From an uncultured Lachnospiraceae bacterium (GTDB lineage Bacteria > Bacillota_A > Clostridia > Lachnospirales > Lachnospiraceae), in NCBI GenBank assembly GCA_910577835.1, contig CAJTOU010000037.1, forward strand, positions 1 to 28,130: a DNA stretch of 28,130 nt, read 5' to 3'. How positions within the stretch are numbered: position 1 is the first letter of the stretch; every line of letters starts with the position of its first letter. The translations under genes were made by a program, and so were the position numbers. This document shows, piece by piece, positions 6,705-15,772 of the stretch. The notes under the pieces were generated by a model. The model had not been told where the DNA came from. It saw only the letters and a list, made by a program, of their open reading frames with translations, and ran no database searches.

Positions 6705-7541
6705 TTAACTGTTTTGGTAAATTCCCCAGATATATTTCAATGCCTCAACTGCATTTTCCGGTTTTGTATCTTCCAGAGTAGCATGCATAAAAGGCTTCTC
6801 CCTCTTCATATGTTTCATAATCCTGTTCCAGTGACATTGTCCCTGCCCTGCTGCCACAGAAACAAGCTGCCCGTTTTGTATTACAAAATCCTTCACATGA
6901 AGTACAGCCACATCCTTTCCAAGCAGCTCTACTGCCTCATCTATAATTTCATCCTGTTTTTCATAATTATAGATTTCAAGCAGATTTACAGGGTCCAATA
7001 TAATCCGAAGATTTGGAGATGAAATCTCGTCAAGCACACGTCTTGCCCGCACAGGATTACACACAATATGTCTTGCCACCGGCTCAATCGCTATCAGCAC
7101 GCCCATCTGCTCTGCATACCGGACAACGGGACGGAAATTTTTTATAAATATCTGCAGTGCCTCTTCCGACCAACATGCTTCTTCAAACTTGTACTCTACA
7201 TTTGGTGCGCCGGTTTCTGTTCCTACTACTCCTGCACCCAAATGCATGGCAAACCGGATATTTGCAAGATATCTGTTCTGTATTGCCTTAAGCTGCACAG
7301 GGTCCGGATTCGCCAGATTCAGATAGCATCCTAATACAGCAATATCCAGCTCATTTTTCTTAAACAGTCTTTTTAAATACATTGCATATCCCGGCGTCAA
7401 AGCGCTTTCTTCTGCTGAAAACTCTTCCATTACTCTGGGAAGCGCCACATGTGCACAGGAAAATCCCTGCTCCCTGACTCTTTTTAAACGTTCTTCAATA
7501 GGTGCCTGCACCGCATCGTGCAATCGAATACCAAACTGCAT
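6705..7541 (-). CDS. sugar phosphate isomerase/epimerase family TIM-barrel protein
   Basis: A 278-residue protein of the xylose isomerase-like / AP-endonuclease-2 superfamily. The four metal-binding positions typical of the barrel are visible: E153 in AIEPVA, D183 in ILDPVN, H215 in VLHVKD and E257 in HATLED. Other typical segments are GAGVVGTETGAP (102-113) and an N-terminal strand FGIRLHD. Family members interconvert ketoses, inosose or hexuronate derivatives, but the substrate cannot be told from sequence. It stands alone, without sugar transport or kinase genes. ATG 7541 has GGAGAAGGAAT just upstream. Confidence 0.85.
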   Translation of the reverse strand: MQFGIRLHDAVQAPIEERLKRVREQGFSCAHVALPRVMEEFSAEESALTPGYAMYLKRLFKKNELDIAVLGCYLNLANPDPVQLKAIQNRYLANIRFAMHLGAGVVGTETGAPNVEYKFEEACWSEEALQIFIKNFRPVVRYAEQMGVLIAIEPVARHIVCNPVRARRVLDEISSPNLRIILDPVNLLEIYNYEKQDEIIDEAVELLGKDVAVLHVKDFVIQNGQLVSVAAGQGQCHWNRIMKHMKREKPFMHATLEDTKPENAVEALKYIWGIYQNS

Positions 7542-7652
7542 ATTCCTTCTCCTTACATTTCTTCTTTATTCTTAAATAAAAACAGTTTACCATAATTTTC
7601 TTTTATTTGCTACCTGAATTTATTTTTTCAGTTCTTTTCAGTTTTCATTCTC

Positions 7653-9074
7653 CTATTTTAACTCAATTTTAGTCCACACCATATCTTCTCTCAGCGGGGA
7701 AGACTCACCGCCACCATAGTATAATGCATCCGTTTCCTGATAAAAATCCGGCGGCAGAATATATGCCATTCGTACTGTAACATTATCTTCTGCCGCTATC
7801 CGTTTTACATCCAGTCTGCCGGTATTTTCAGGATTTTTGCTGTCTGACAGCACTGTCCAGTCATCTGCTGTACCAAACACACGCCATTTTCCGTCGGAAT
7901 CAGCCGTAAACAAATTGCTGCATTCATAAAAATTTATAAGCTCACCATTTTCATATTTCTTTCCAACGCTATCTGCCGAAAAGATAATATCAAGAAACAA
8001 CTCCTTCAAATCTTCTTTTTTATATCCATATACCTCATTATATCTTTTTGCCATATTTTCAATATTTCCCTGTTCTGCAAAATCCTCTGGTATATTCTCC
8101 CAGTCTGTAACCTGATAATCCAGCGCCTGTATTACCTTTATATAACTCTGTACAAGCTCCTTTCCTCTCCATTCCTGATTTGTTATCTGACTATACTCCT
8201 CTCCTCCTTCTTCATGCTGTAACACTTTTTCCTGAATATTCTCGTGACGAAAATATCCTTTCTGCCCCTCTGCCAGTTCAGAATTTGTCCAGCTTCTGCT
8301 TTTCATAGCTGCAATATCTCTTATCTCTGCATACAAAACCGGCTCCTCTGTCTTTTTTTCTCCCTTATATCTTCTCTCAAGATTTAGATGAATTTTCTGT
8401 CCCAAAGGGTCTGTTATGATTTTTCTGCCAGTATCATAAATCGGTAAATATAAATTATAATCATAAAAGCTTTTGTTTCCTTCATATTCCTGAAATTCTC
8501 CGACAAACTCGACAACAATGGTTTCTCCTTTTTGAATCGAAATATCCTCTGACACCATATTGGTATTTCCAAGCTTCTGTCCTGAAAATTTCACTTCACT
8601 TTTTTCACCGTTTTGTGTCATGTATTGCCCGTCAAAAACGATAAAACTTTTCCATGGCCATATAGGTGCTGCATCTTTGTCTAATATGGAACACAAATTC
8701 AAATCTGCCGGTGAAAAACTTCTTTTCTTATCCCCATTATTTGTCAATGAAAATTTTATATGTAAAAAATGTATTTCTTCTGGAAATACGCTGTGAGTAC
8801 TGTAAATATCTTTTGCATATTCCTCTTGACTTATTAGATAGCTGCCTTTTTGATAATAAGCATCCAGTTCACTAAAATTTTCAATTATATTTGCCCCTGA
8901 AACATTACAGACAATATCTCCTGTTTCCACATTCTCTCCTATTTCATAGACAGCTTTTTCTGCTTTCTTTACTGAAACTGGTTTCTTTTCTGTCTCTTCT
9001 TCACCATCTCCTGTCTGTTTCAGAAGACCATATATACCAAACGCTATTGTAATGAGAAATAATATCATAAGCAA
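7653..9074 (-). CDS. membrane-anchored paralog 1 of a four-copy family, function unknown
   Basis: About 473 residues: a single N-terminal hydrophobic segment (LMILFLITIAFGIYGLL), then an extracytoplasmic region. The first part (YEIGENVETGDIVCNVSGA ... HIKFSLTNNGDKKRSFS) looks like the Ig-like DUF4352-type fold common in Firmicutes surface proteins. The C-terminal part shares with paralogs 2-4 the motifs MAKRYNEVYGY, WRVFGTADDW, VTVRMAYILPPDFY and ALYYGGGE. I think the family may be DUF5028-like, unverified. The start is problematic: a well-placed ATG with GGAGAA at 9114 is in a different frame from the body, and the in-frame start is only a TTG at 9074. A one-base frameshift near 9080-9105 may have removed the normal basic N-terminus. 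Confidence 0.75.
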   Translation of the reverse strand: MLMILFLITIAFGIYGLLKQTGDGEEETEKKPVSVKKAEKAVYEIGENVETGDIVCNVSGANIIENFSELDAYYQKGSYLISQEEYAKDIYSTHSVFPEEIHFLHIKFSLTNNGDKKRSFSPADLNLCSILDKDAAPIWPWKSFIVFDGQYMTQNGEKSEVKFSGQKLGNTNMVSEDISIQKGETIVVEFVGEFQEYEGNKSFYDYNLYLPIYDTGRKIITDPLGQKIHLNLERRYKGEKKTEEPVLYAEIRDIAAMKSRSWTNSELAEGQKGYFRHENIQEKVLQHEEGGEEYSQITNQEWRGKELVQSYIKVIQALDYQVTDWENIPEDFAEQGNIENMAKRYNEVYGYKKEDLKELFLDIIFSADSVGKKYENGELINFYECSNLFTADSDGKWRVFGTADDWTVLSDSKNPENTGRLDVKRIAAEDNVTVRMAYILPPDFYQETDALYYGGGESSPLREDMVWTKIELK

Positions 9075-9157
9075 AATAAATTTTATCCTTGTTATTCTTC
9101 TTATTATTCGTCATAAAATTTCTCCTCTCATAATTCTTTTTATGATATCATATCTTT

Positions 9158-10621
9158 CTATTTCAGCTTTATCTCGGCTACTGCATCACACAAACCCGTC
9201 CATTCTATTCCAGAACAGAAATACAATGCCTCTTCCTTTTCCCATATATCCGGCGGCAAAATATACGCCGCCTGAACTGTCACTGTCTGTTCTTCTGTTA
9301 TCCATTCTGTATTAATATGTCCTGTCCGCTCCGGATGTACGTCATTGGATAAAACAATCCAGTCATCTGCCGTGCCGAAAATCCATCTTTTCCCATTACT
9401 ATCACGAGTAAAAAGCCATGTATGCTCATAAATAGACAGATAAAATTCGCTCATTTCCTCTTTCCCGATATAAGAAATATCCAATAAAAGCACTTTTAGC
9501 CGGTCTTTACCATAGCCGTTTTCATTTTTATAACGTTCTGCCATTTTCTGCAAAGACCCCTGACTGCGAAACACCTCGGATATATCTTTCCATTCCACAA
9601 CCTCCGATTTTTGAATCTGTGTGGACACAATATAATCTTTCTGAAGATAATTCTGTTCTACAATACCCTCTGCAAGCTCCTGTTCTTTCATATCCTTTGA
9701 CTCTTCTTCTCCTGTCAGTATAGGATATCCGTTATGCTGATACTGCTTCATATCCAGATTTGTCATCTGCCCCACTTTCATTCCTGTAATATCTCTCTGC
9801 TCCTCATAAGTCTGGTCAATATCTGTTCTGGTAATATTCAAATGCTTTGGTGCAATATTTAGTAAAATATACTGGTTTCTATCCGCATTAGGTCCAAATG
9901 CTTTTATACACAAATCGTAAATATACAGCCTAGTAGCCATATTTTTATATTCGTCTGACATGCCAAATTCAGTTTCAGAACCATACTCATAAAACTGCAC
10001 AATACACTCCGCATTCATCACCTCGCCCGGAGCCAGCATTATATTTGACAGATTCTCAAAATATTTAACTGGTTTCAGCGAATCCCTTATTTCACATTTT
10101 CCATCAAAGTATCTGTATTCATGCAAATATGCATATTCGGAACCACCAAATTCATTTGCATAAGAGACGGGATACCATGACATAAAAGCAAGCTCCCATT
10201 TTTCAAAAATACCCTCGCCCCAATAATTTGCATATTCCAGTTGTGAAAAAGAAAACTCTGCCTCTTTTTTCTTGTTGGTATTCTGCACCGAAAACTTCAC
10301 CCGAAGAAATCTTTGTTCCTCAACAAACGGATTTTGCTGGTTTGGCTGTGGTGCTTTTAAATACTTGCGCTGTTTATAATAGTCATCAAGTTTCTCATAA
10401 TTGTCTATCAATTCTGCTTCTGAAACTTTCCACAGAAAATCTCCTACCTGCACCTCCTCTCCTATCTCATATGGAGTCAAGGCCTTCGGCACCTTTATTT
10501 TCAGCTCTTTTTTTGTCTCCTCCTCATCTGTATGATATTGCCCGACTGCAAATACAGCCGCATACAAAAAAGCCATACCCAAAATTATCCACAGAATAAT
10601 ATTTACTATTTTTTTCTTCAT
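9158..10621 (-). CDS. membrane-anchored paralog 2, function unknown
   Basis: 487 residues. It starts MKKKIVNIILWIILGMAFLY, a basic cap and one transmembrane segment, and the rest should be outside the cell. The N-terminal Ig-like region has ALTPYEIGEEVQVGDFLWKV and RFLRVKFSVQNTNKKKEAEF. A middle segment has HLNITRTDIDQTYEEQRDIT. The C-terminal block has LQKMAERYKNENGY, RWIFGTADDWIVLS, RTGHINTEWI, VTVQAAYILPPDIW and ALYFCSG. There is no lipobox cysteine. ATG 10621 is chosen because AGGAGGCGGCTT precedes it. It is divergent from the methyltransferase gene and closest to paralog 4. Confidence 0.85.
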   Translation of the reverse strand: MKKKIVNIILWIILGMAFLYAAVFAVGQYHTDEEETKKELKIKVPKALTPYEIGEEVQVGDFLWKVSEAELIDNYEKLDDYYKQRKYLKAPQPNQQNPFVEEQRFLRVKFSVQNTNKKKEAEFSFSQLEYANYWGEGIFEKWELAFMSWYPVSYANEFGGSEYAYLHEYRYFDGKCEIRDSLKPVKYFENLSNIMLAPGEVMNAECIVQFYEYGSETEFGMSDEYKNMATRLYIYDLCIKAFGPNADRNQYILLNIAPKHLNITRTDIDQTYEEQRDITGMKVGQMTNLDMKQYQHNGYPILTGEEESKDMKEQELAEGIVEQNYLQKDYIVSTQIQKSEVVEWKDISEVFRSQGSLQKMAERYKNENGYGKDRLKVLLLDISYIGKEEMSEFYLSIYEHTWLFTRDSNGKRWIFGTADDWIVLSNDVHPERTGHINTEWITEEQTVTVQAAYILPPDIWEKEEALYFCSGIEWTGLCDAVAEIKLK

Positions 10622-10641
10622 AAGCCGCCTCCTGTTAAAAT

Positions 10642-10670
10642 TTGACACCTCTTCCGATTCATGTTATAGT
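10642..10670 (+). promoter_or_regulatory. promoter of the methyltransferase gene
   Basis: TTGACA (10642-10647), 17-bp spacer, TATAGT (10665-10670) preceded by TGT, so an extended -10. It is one of the best promoter matches in the window and lies in the short divergent gap with paralog 2. Confidence 0.8.
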
Positions 10671-10712
10671 TATCATATATTCATACTAATATAGAAAATG
10701 GAGAAAAATCAT

Positions 10713-11573
10713 ATGTGGATTGCAGATAACTGGAAAGATTATGAACTGCTTGACTGTTCTGAAGGAGAAAAGCTGGAACGATGGGGCAGCTATATTCTTG
10801 TGCGGCCGGACCCGCAGGTAATATGGAATACTGAAAAAACCTTAAAAAGCTGGCATACTATGAACGGACATTACCACAGAAGCAGCAGAGGCGGCGGAGA
10901 ATGGGAATTCTTTGATTTGCCCAAACAGTGGAGCATAAATTACAAATCGCTTACTTTTCACCTGAAGCCTTTCAGCTTCAAGCATACCGGCCTTTTTCCT
11001 GAACAGGCAGTAAACTGGGATTGGTTTTCAGAAAAGATAAAGCATGCAGGCCGACCGATAAGGGTATTGAATCTTTTCGCTTATACAGGCGGAGCAACAC
11101 TCGCCGCTGCTGCTGCTGGGGCGCATGTCACACATGTAGACGCCTCAAAGGGCATGGTAAACTGGGCAAAGGAAAACGCCCGCTCGTCAAAGCTTTCTGA
11201 GGCGCCTATACGCTGGCTGACAGATGACTGCATAAAATTTGTGGAAAGGGAAATCCGTCGCGGCAGCCAGTACGATGGGATTATTATGGACCCTCCTTCC
11301 TACGGCAGAGGCCCGAAGGGCGAGCTATGGAAGCTGGAGGATTCTCTTTATGAATTTATCAAGCTGTGTACAAAGGTTTTATCAAAAACCCCTTTATTTT
11401 TCCTGATTAATTCCTATACAACGGGACTTGCTCCCTCGGTACTTACCTATATGATGTCAACAGAAATCGTAAAACAATATGGCGGTACAATAGAAGCCTC
11501 CGAAATTGGCCTCCCCGTTTCTTCCAGTCATTTGATACTTCCATGTGGTGCTTCTGCAAGATGGTCACAGTGA
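10713..11573 (+). CDS. class I SAM-dependent methyltransferase, rRNA large-subunit RlmI/K-like
   Basis: 286 residues. The Rossmann core shows motif I as NLFAYTGGATLAAAAAG (about residues 119-135), an acidic residue after strand 2 (VTHVDAS), DD before CIKFV, and motif IV DPPSYGRG (193-200). This arrangement and the NLFAYTGG / DPPSYGRG pair are those of COG1092-type rRNA methyltransferases; the exact nucleotide is not predictable. It lacks an obvious N-terminal PUA domain. I prefer ATG 10713 (MWIADNWKDYELLD) because GGAG lies 9 nt upstream; ATG 10698 adds five residues. Its stop overlaps convergently with the pseudogene end. It interrupts the paralog array on the opposite strand. Confidence 0.88.
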   Translation: MWIADNWKDYELLDCSEGEKLERWGSYILVRPDPQVIWNTEKTLKSWHTMNGHYHRSSRGGGEWEFFDLPKQWSINYKSLTFHLKPFSFKHTGLFPEQAVNWDWFSEKIKHAGRPIRVLNLFAYTGGATLAAAAAGAHVTHVDASKGMVNWAKENARSSKLSEAPIRWLTDDCIKFVEREIRRGSQYDGIIMDPPSYGRGPKGELWKLEDSLYEFIKLCTKVLSKTPLFFLINSYTTGLAPSVLTYMMSTEIVKQYGGTIEASEIGLPVSSSHLILPCGASARWSQ

Positions 11574-12010
11574 AATTTTTGTCACAGGTGTATCTTTTGG
11601 AATACTCCATATATCCAGAGGATATCCCCCGAAAAAATATAGCTCCTTCTGCCGCCTGTACACATCAGGCGGCAGAATATATATCAATTCTACTTTCAGG
11701 CTTTCATTGTCTGCCAGCCATTCAGAATCGAGAAATCCTGTTTTTTCAGGAAATGCACTGTTTTCTTTCACTCTTCATTCATCTGCCGTTCCAAAAAGAT
11801 ACCATTCCTTTTCGTTTTTTCTCAGATACATCACGCTCTCCTCATAGAAAGAGTGCTCCTGTGAATCAGTATTTCCAATCATCTCTGCCCTATATTCTAT
11901 ATCAAGAAACAGCAACTTTAATTCTTCTGCCTCATACCCGTAAATATCTTTGTAGCGTTCTGCCATCCGCTGCAGAATTCTTTCCCATTTTGTCCATAAC
12001 AAAAATCTGC
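11565..12010 (-). pseudogene. decayed C-terminal fragment of the paralog family
   Basis: Only about the last 145 codons of a fifth paralog remain. They align well with paralogs 1-4: LQRMAERYKDIYGYEAEELKLLFLDI, WYLFGTADE, KENSAFPEKTGFLD, VELIYILPPDVY and ELYFFGGYP. A TGA at 11775-11777 sits exactly where the intact copies have the tryptophan of FGTADDW; the frame is unchanged on both sides. Upstream the similarity stops near 12005-12010 and an in-frame stop follows, so the N-terminal two thirds, the membrane anchor and the start are gone. The last nine bases overlap the methyltransferase gene. Confidence 0.85.
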
Positions 12011-12098
12011 TCCTTTTAAATTTTTATTTTTGTAATGGTATTTCATTCATATCAAAAGCTGCATCATTGTTTGCTCTGATAAAATCTCATCAATCAAC

Positions 12099-13574
12099 CT
12101 ACTGATGGATAACATCTAATCTAATCTTTGTTATTGGAATCTGGTCCTCATCATAAGTCAATTCACTTTCTCCTCCTGTAAAATACAATGCGGAATATTC
12201 CTCATAAAGCTGCGGTGGCAGAATATACGCCATCTGAACAGAAATACTTGCATCCAGCTCCATAATATCCAGATTAACAGAACCGATATTCTCCGGATGT
12301 GCACTGTTTTCTGTTACAATCCAGCTATCAGCACCGCCAAACAGCCAAAGCTCGTTCTTCTCATCCTTCACATAAAGTTTGCTTCTTCCATAGAAATAAT
12401 TTACTGCCCTCTTATAAACATCTATGACAATCTGCCCCAGTTCACTTGAGGTATAGCTTAAATCCAAAACCAGCACCTTCAGTTCTTCCTCCTGACAGTT
12501 ATAAATATCGCTATACCGTTTTGCCATTTTTTGAAGACTTCCCTGTTCTGCAAAATCAGAAGGCATATCCTTCCATTCTGTAATTTTAAAATCATTCAGT
12601 GTTGTTACCAGTGAAAAAGCTTCCTGTACCTTCCCATCTGAAATTCCTGCATTCAGCAGTTTTAAAAATTCCTGCCCCGGCTCCTCTGTTTCTATGATTG
12701 GTCTGCTTTCTTCATTCAGCCGATATCCATGTTCTATTTTATTCTTCTCTCTCCATTCTTTATCCCATGCCATCTGCTCCAGATTTGTCCAGCTTTGAGA
12801 TTTCATTTCCTGAATATTTCTTGCTTCCTGATATACCTTGTTCTCACCAAATTCGCCTGAAATGTTTAAGTTAATTCTTTTTGTAGAATTTTCCACCATC
12901 AAATACAGTTCATAGTTGCTCCTACTGTTCGAATATTGCAAATCATATGTGGAATAAATATCATGAAGACACAATTCTCCTATCAGCTCAAACTCTATAC
13001 TCTCCTTTGGCTGAATATCATATGATTTTACTGCAATATTCTCCCCTATCTTTTTCTTATACCCTTCTATTTTAAGCGTCTCATTTCCATTCCCGCCAGA
13101 AATAACTTTCACATCATAGTTATTAAAATACCATTCAACCATGTCATTGCCCACAATAGAAGTCGGAGCAAGAGAATACGGAAAAAATCCACAGGATTTA
13201 TCGGAAGTATTAGTCACAAAACATTTTATTCGAAAATAGCGAATATCTCCCACAAACAAATCTCTGTCTACAAACTCCTCTATATATTCTTTTACATATT
13301 CTTCCTGACTCTGCAAAAATCCCCGTTTCTTATAATAGGAATCGATTTTTTCATAATCCTCTATCAGCTCTGCCTCTGAAACATTCCAGAGCAAACCTTC
13401 TATATTCATATCTTCACCCAGTTCATATAACTGTTTTGGAGTTTTTACAGAAAGCTGCTGTTTTGTTTCCTGCTCTTTATCTTTTATTAAATATGGGCGG
13501 AAAAACAAGACTATTGTTGTTATAAATAACACTGCAAGTAAAATACCTCCAAAAATTCTCTGTCTTTTTTTCAT
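12099..13574 (-). CDS. membrane-anchored paralog 3, function unknown
   Basis: 491 residues. N-terminus MKKRQRIFGGILLAVLFITTI with one transmembrane segment, then the family layout: QLYELGEDMNIEGLLWNVSEA, YFRIKCFVTNTSDKSCGF, the EARNIQEMKSQSWTNLEQM middle motif, LQKMAKRYSDIYNC, ELWLFGGADSWIVTENSAHPE, VQMAYILPPQLY and ALYFTGGE. GAD replaces the GTAD seen in the other copies. AAAAGGAGAATATATT precedes ATG 13574; the ORF extends 22 codons upstream but without a better start. Head-to-tail with paralog 4, 430 nt downstream of it, so probably independently transcribed. Confidence 0.85.
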   Translation of the reverse strand: MKKRQRIFGGILLAVLFITTIVLFFRPYLIKDKEQETKQQLSVKTPKQLYELGEDMNIEGLLWNVSEAELIEDYEKIDSYYKKRGFLQSQEEYVKEYIEEFVDRDLFVGDIRYFRIKCFVTNTSDKSCGFFPYSLAPTSIVGNDMVEWYFNNYDVKVISGGNGNETLKIEGYKKKIGENIAVKSYDIQPKESIEFELIGELCLHDIYSTYDLQYSNSRSNYELYLMVENSTKRINLNISGEFGENKVYQEARNIQEMKSQSWTNLEQMAWDKEWREKNKIEHGYRLNEESRPIIETEEPGQEFLKLLNAGISDGKVQEAFSLVTTLNDFKITEWKDMPSDFAEQGSLQKMAKRYSDIYNCQEEELKVLVLDLSYTSSELGQIVIDVYKRAVNYFYGRSKLYVKDEKNELWLFGGADSWIVTENSAHPENIGSVNLDIMELDASISVQMAYILPPQLYEEYSALYFTGGESELTYDEDQIPITKIRLDVIHQ

Positions 13575-14004
13575 AATATATTCTCCTTTTGTTTTTTCAT
13601 CAATATTATGAGTAAACTGTCGGCTCACAACATATTTCACGTTCTCAAAATATCATTTTTATAATCATATTGCCAACCAAAGATATCTTTTATATAAGTG
13701 TTGTTAAACAATTTTTACATAATCTTCCGCTATAAAAATATAACGCTCCCCTGATAATTTTCACCAGCAAAAGACAGGCAGCTTATAGTGTAACAATCTG
13801 ACTTTTCATGGCTCATTCTATATGTATATAACCAGTTTGTCACCCTGAATAATGCTTTTAAGCATTATTCAGTTATGTTATCAACAGCTCCAAATATCGT
13901 CCTTTTTTCTGCCTTTTTCATAAATTCACGTTCCTTTTCCCTTCATGTCTCTATATTTTTTACTATTTTCCCTTATTTAATATTTCCTTATTTTTATATC
14001 TCCC
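13575..14004. other. 430-nt spacer between paralogs 3 and 4, with one perfect hairpin
   Basis: No gene is visible. The one clear structure is a 13-bp perfect inverted repeat CTGAATAATGCTT-TT-AAGCATTATTCAG at 13845-13872. It lacks a T-tract on either strand. Lying about 130 nt past the paralog 4 stop, it may cap that mRNA or serve as a protein-binding palindrome. Confidence 0.55.
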
Positions 14005-15435
14005 TTATTTTAATTCAATCTTCTGTATCGGCTGTTCAGAATAGTCAATATCTATATATTCTCCCCCATTAAAATATAATGCTCCCTCATTATAAATTTC
14101 CGGCGGCAGAAGATATGCTGCCTGCAATGTTACGCTCTGCCCTTCTGCTATATGTTCTGCGTTTATATGTCCAGTCCGTCCACTTTCAGTACGATTTTCT
14201 GTTACAATCCAGTCATCAGCGGTTCCAAACACCCATCTTTTCTCATTTTTATCTCTGGTATACAGATAGGTCCATGGATAAAAATCAACCTTAACAACAG
14301 AATCATATTCTTTCTTCACTGATTTATCCTGTATTGGCTTGATAAAATTAATATCCAGAAGCAGTATTTTCATTTGATTCTTGCTGTATCCATAAGACTG
14401 TTCATAACATTCCGCCATTTTCTGCAAAGCTTCCCTGTCTGCAAAATCTTTTGGAAGTGTCTCCCAGTCTACTACCTTTGCACCAGAAAGCTGTGTATTT
14501 ATGCCACGTTTATCAAACAAATAATTTTCCTCTGTTACTTCCTCTTCATATTCTTTTACAACATCCTCCTTTTCATATAATGTCGGATAACCTTCCTCCT
14601 GATAGTTTTTCATATCGAGATTTGTCCACTGCCTGCATTTCATTTCCGGAACATTTCTCTGTTCGTCATAAGTATTTTGTGGCTCAGTATGGTCAATACC
14701 CATATGCTTCGGAGCAATATTCAGATGTATTTTATTCTCAACTCCACCCTTATAATATGTCTTGTTTGGAGACAGAGAAAGAGTCGATAAATATAAATCA
14801 TAGATATAACTTTTCTCTTCTTCATAACCTGAATATTCGCAATACTCTTCAATATATTCCACCTCTACGGTTTCCCCGCTTTCAATAGAAAAAGAAGCAT
14901 AGTTTTCTTCTATCTGCTTTATCTCTCCTGTTTTAGAAACACATTTAATATCTGAAGCATAACTGCCAAGCAACAAATCCTCAAATTCTCCATCTTTATA
15001 AGAATTATAAAACTGCATTCCGGAACAGCTATACTCCTTATGAACCTGTGAAGTATTTGTAATAGTTGCTCTTAAAACAAGAAATTGCACTTCTTCCTCA
15101 AAATATCTCATATGATTACTTTTTACCCATTCGGCAGGATTTATCAGGCCCTGTGGTCTTGCATGATAATATCCGTCCAAGCTGTTATAATCCTCAATAA
15201 TCTCCGCACTCGTAATTGTCCATGTAAGTCCGTCACATTCAACCTCCTCCCCAAGCTCATAAATCTTTTTTTCCGGCACCTTCAGTTTAGGCTGTTTGAT
15301 ACCACTCTCTGTCTCCTTCTCTGTAAAAAATTTTTGAATACCTCCTACATCATACTGCCAGCAATACATTCCTACTACTCCTGCAAACATTATGCCAAGC
15401 GTTGTTCCAACAAATATTTTTCCTGCCTTCTTCAT
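14005..15435 (-). CDS. membrane-anchored paralog 4, function unknown
   Basis: 476 residues. MKKAGKIFVGTTLGIMFAGVVGMY supplies the basic cap and membrane segment. Then come KIYELGEEVECDGLTWTITSA, QFLVLRATITNTSQVHKEYS, a middle NIAPKHMGIDHTEPQNTYDEQRN segment nearly matching paralog 2, LQKMAECYEQSYGY, RWVFGTADDWIVTENR, RTGHINAEHI, VTLQAAYLLPPEIY and ALYFNGGE. It therefore groups with paralog 2. ATG 15435 follows GGAAGGATTGGAAG; a start 30 nt upstream is possible. No catalytic motif is evident. Confidence 0.85.
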   Translation of the reverse strand: MKKAGKIFVGTTLGIMFAGVVGMYCWQYDVGGIQKFFTEKETESGIKQPKLKVPEKKIYELGEEVECDGLTWTITSAEIIEDYNSLDGYYHARPQGLINPAEWVKSNHMRYFEEEVQFLVLRATITNTSQVHKEYSCSGMQFYNSYKDGEFEDLLLGSYASDIKCVSKTGEIKQIEENYASFSIESGETVEVEYIEEYCEYSGYEEEKSYIYDLYLSTLSLSPNKTYYKGGVENKIHLNIAPKHMGIDHTEPQNTYDEQRNVPEMKCRQWTNLDMKNYQEEGYPTLYEKEDVVKEYEEEVTEENYLFDKRGINTQLSGAKVVDWETLPKDFADREALQKMAECYEQSYGYSKNQMKILLLDINFIKPIQDKSVKKEYDSVVKVDFYPWTYLYTRDKNEKRWVFGTADDWIVTENRTESGRTGHINAEHIAEGQSVTLQAAYLLPPEIYNEGALYFNGGEYIDIDYSEQPIQKIELK

Positions 15436-15581
15436 GATTAACTTCCAATCCTTCCTTTCCATCATTTTTTCTTTTGAGATATCTCCTTACATATTAAGTA
15501 CGTTTTTTTTTTGATTGCTTGCAAAAAAAATTTAAAAAATTAATTTTTTTAATAAAAGCAGTCAAAAGCTGATTGTCTAAT

Positions 15582-15635
15582 AAAAAACAGACAGTTTTTA
15601 AAAATATTTTTACTATCTTTAAAAACTGTCTGTTT
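15582..15635 (-). terminator. intrinsic terminator of the two-component operon
   Basis: A perfect 18-bp inverted repeat, AAACAGACAGTTTTTAAA (15585-15602) and TTTAAAAACTGTCTGTTT (15618-15635), with a 15-nt loop. On the minus strand it runs into TTTTTT. It lies about 140 nt past the histidine kinase stop. A 71-codon frame across it is fortuitous. The remaining spacer to paralog 4 (15436-15580) is extremely A/T-rich. Confidence 0.85.
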
Positions 15636-15772
15636 CTAAATTTATTTTCCATATGTTCCTTTTTGAAGAAAAATCTTTTTCCGGTATAATAAAAAATCAA
15701 AACAATCACACTTTTTCAATATAATACACACTGCCAATCAGCTTGTAAGCTTCAAAATATTTTTATCTTACA

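Noticed and set aside
11543..12019. 158-codon plus-strand frame
   Set aside because: It lies antisense to the clearly recognisable decayed paralog and has no homology or ribosome binding site that I can see.
9158..15435. Lipoproteins
   Set aside because: The paralogs lack a cysteine lipobox after the hydrophobic segment; a one-pass membrane anchor fits better.
15494..15709. 71-codon minus-strand frame between the kinase and paralog 4
   Set aside because: It spans the perfect 18-bp terminator hairpin, is composed of Lys/Phe/Asn low-complexity, and no start signal is good. Fortuitous.
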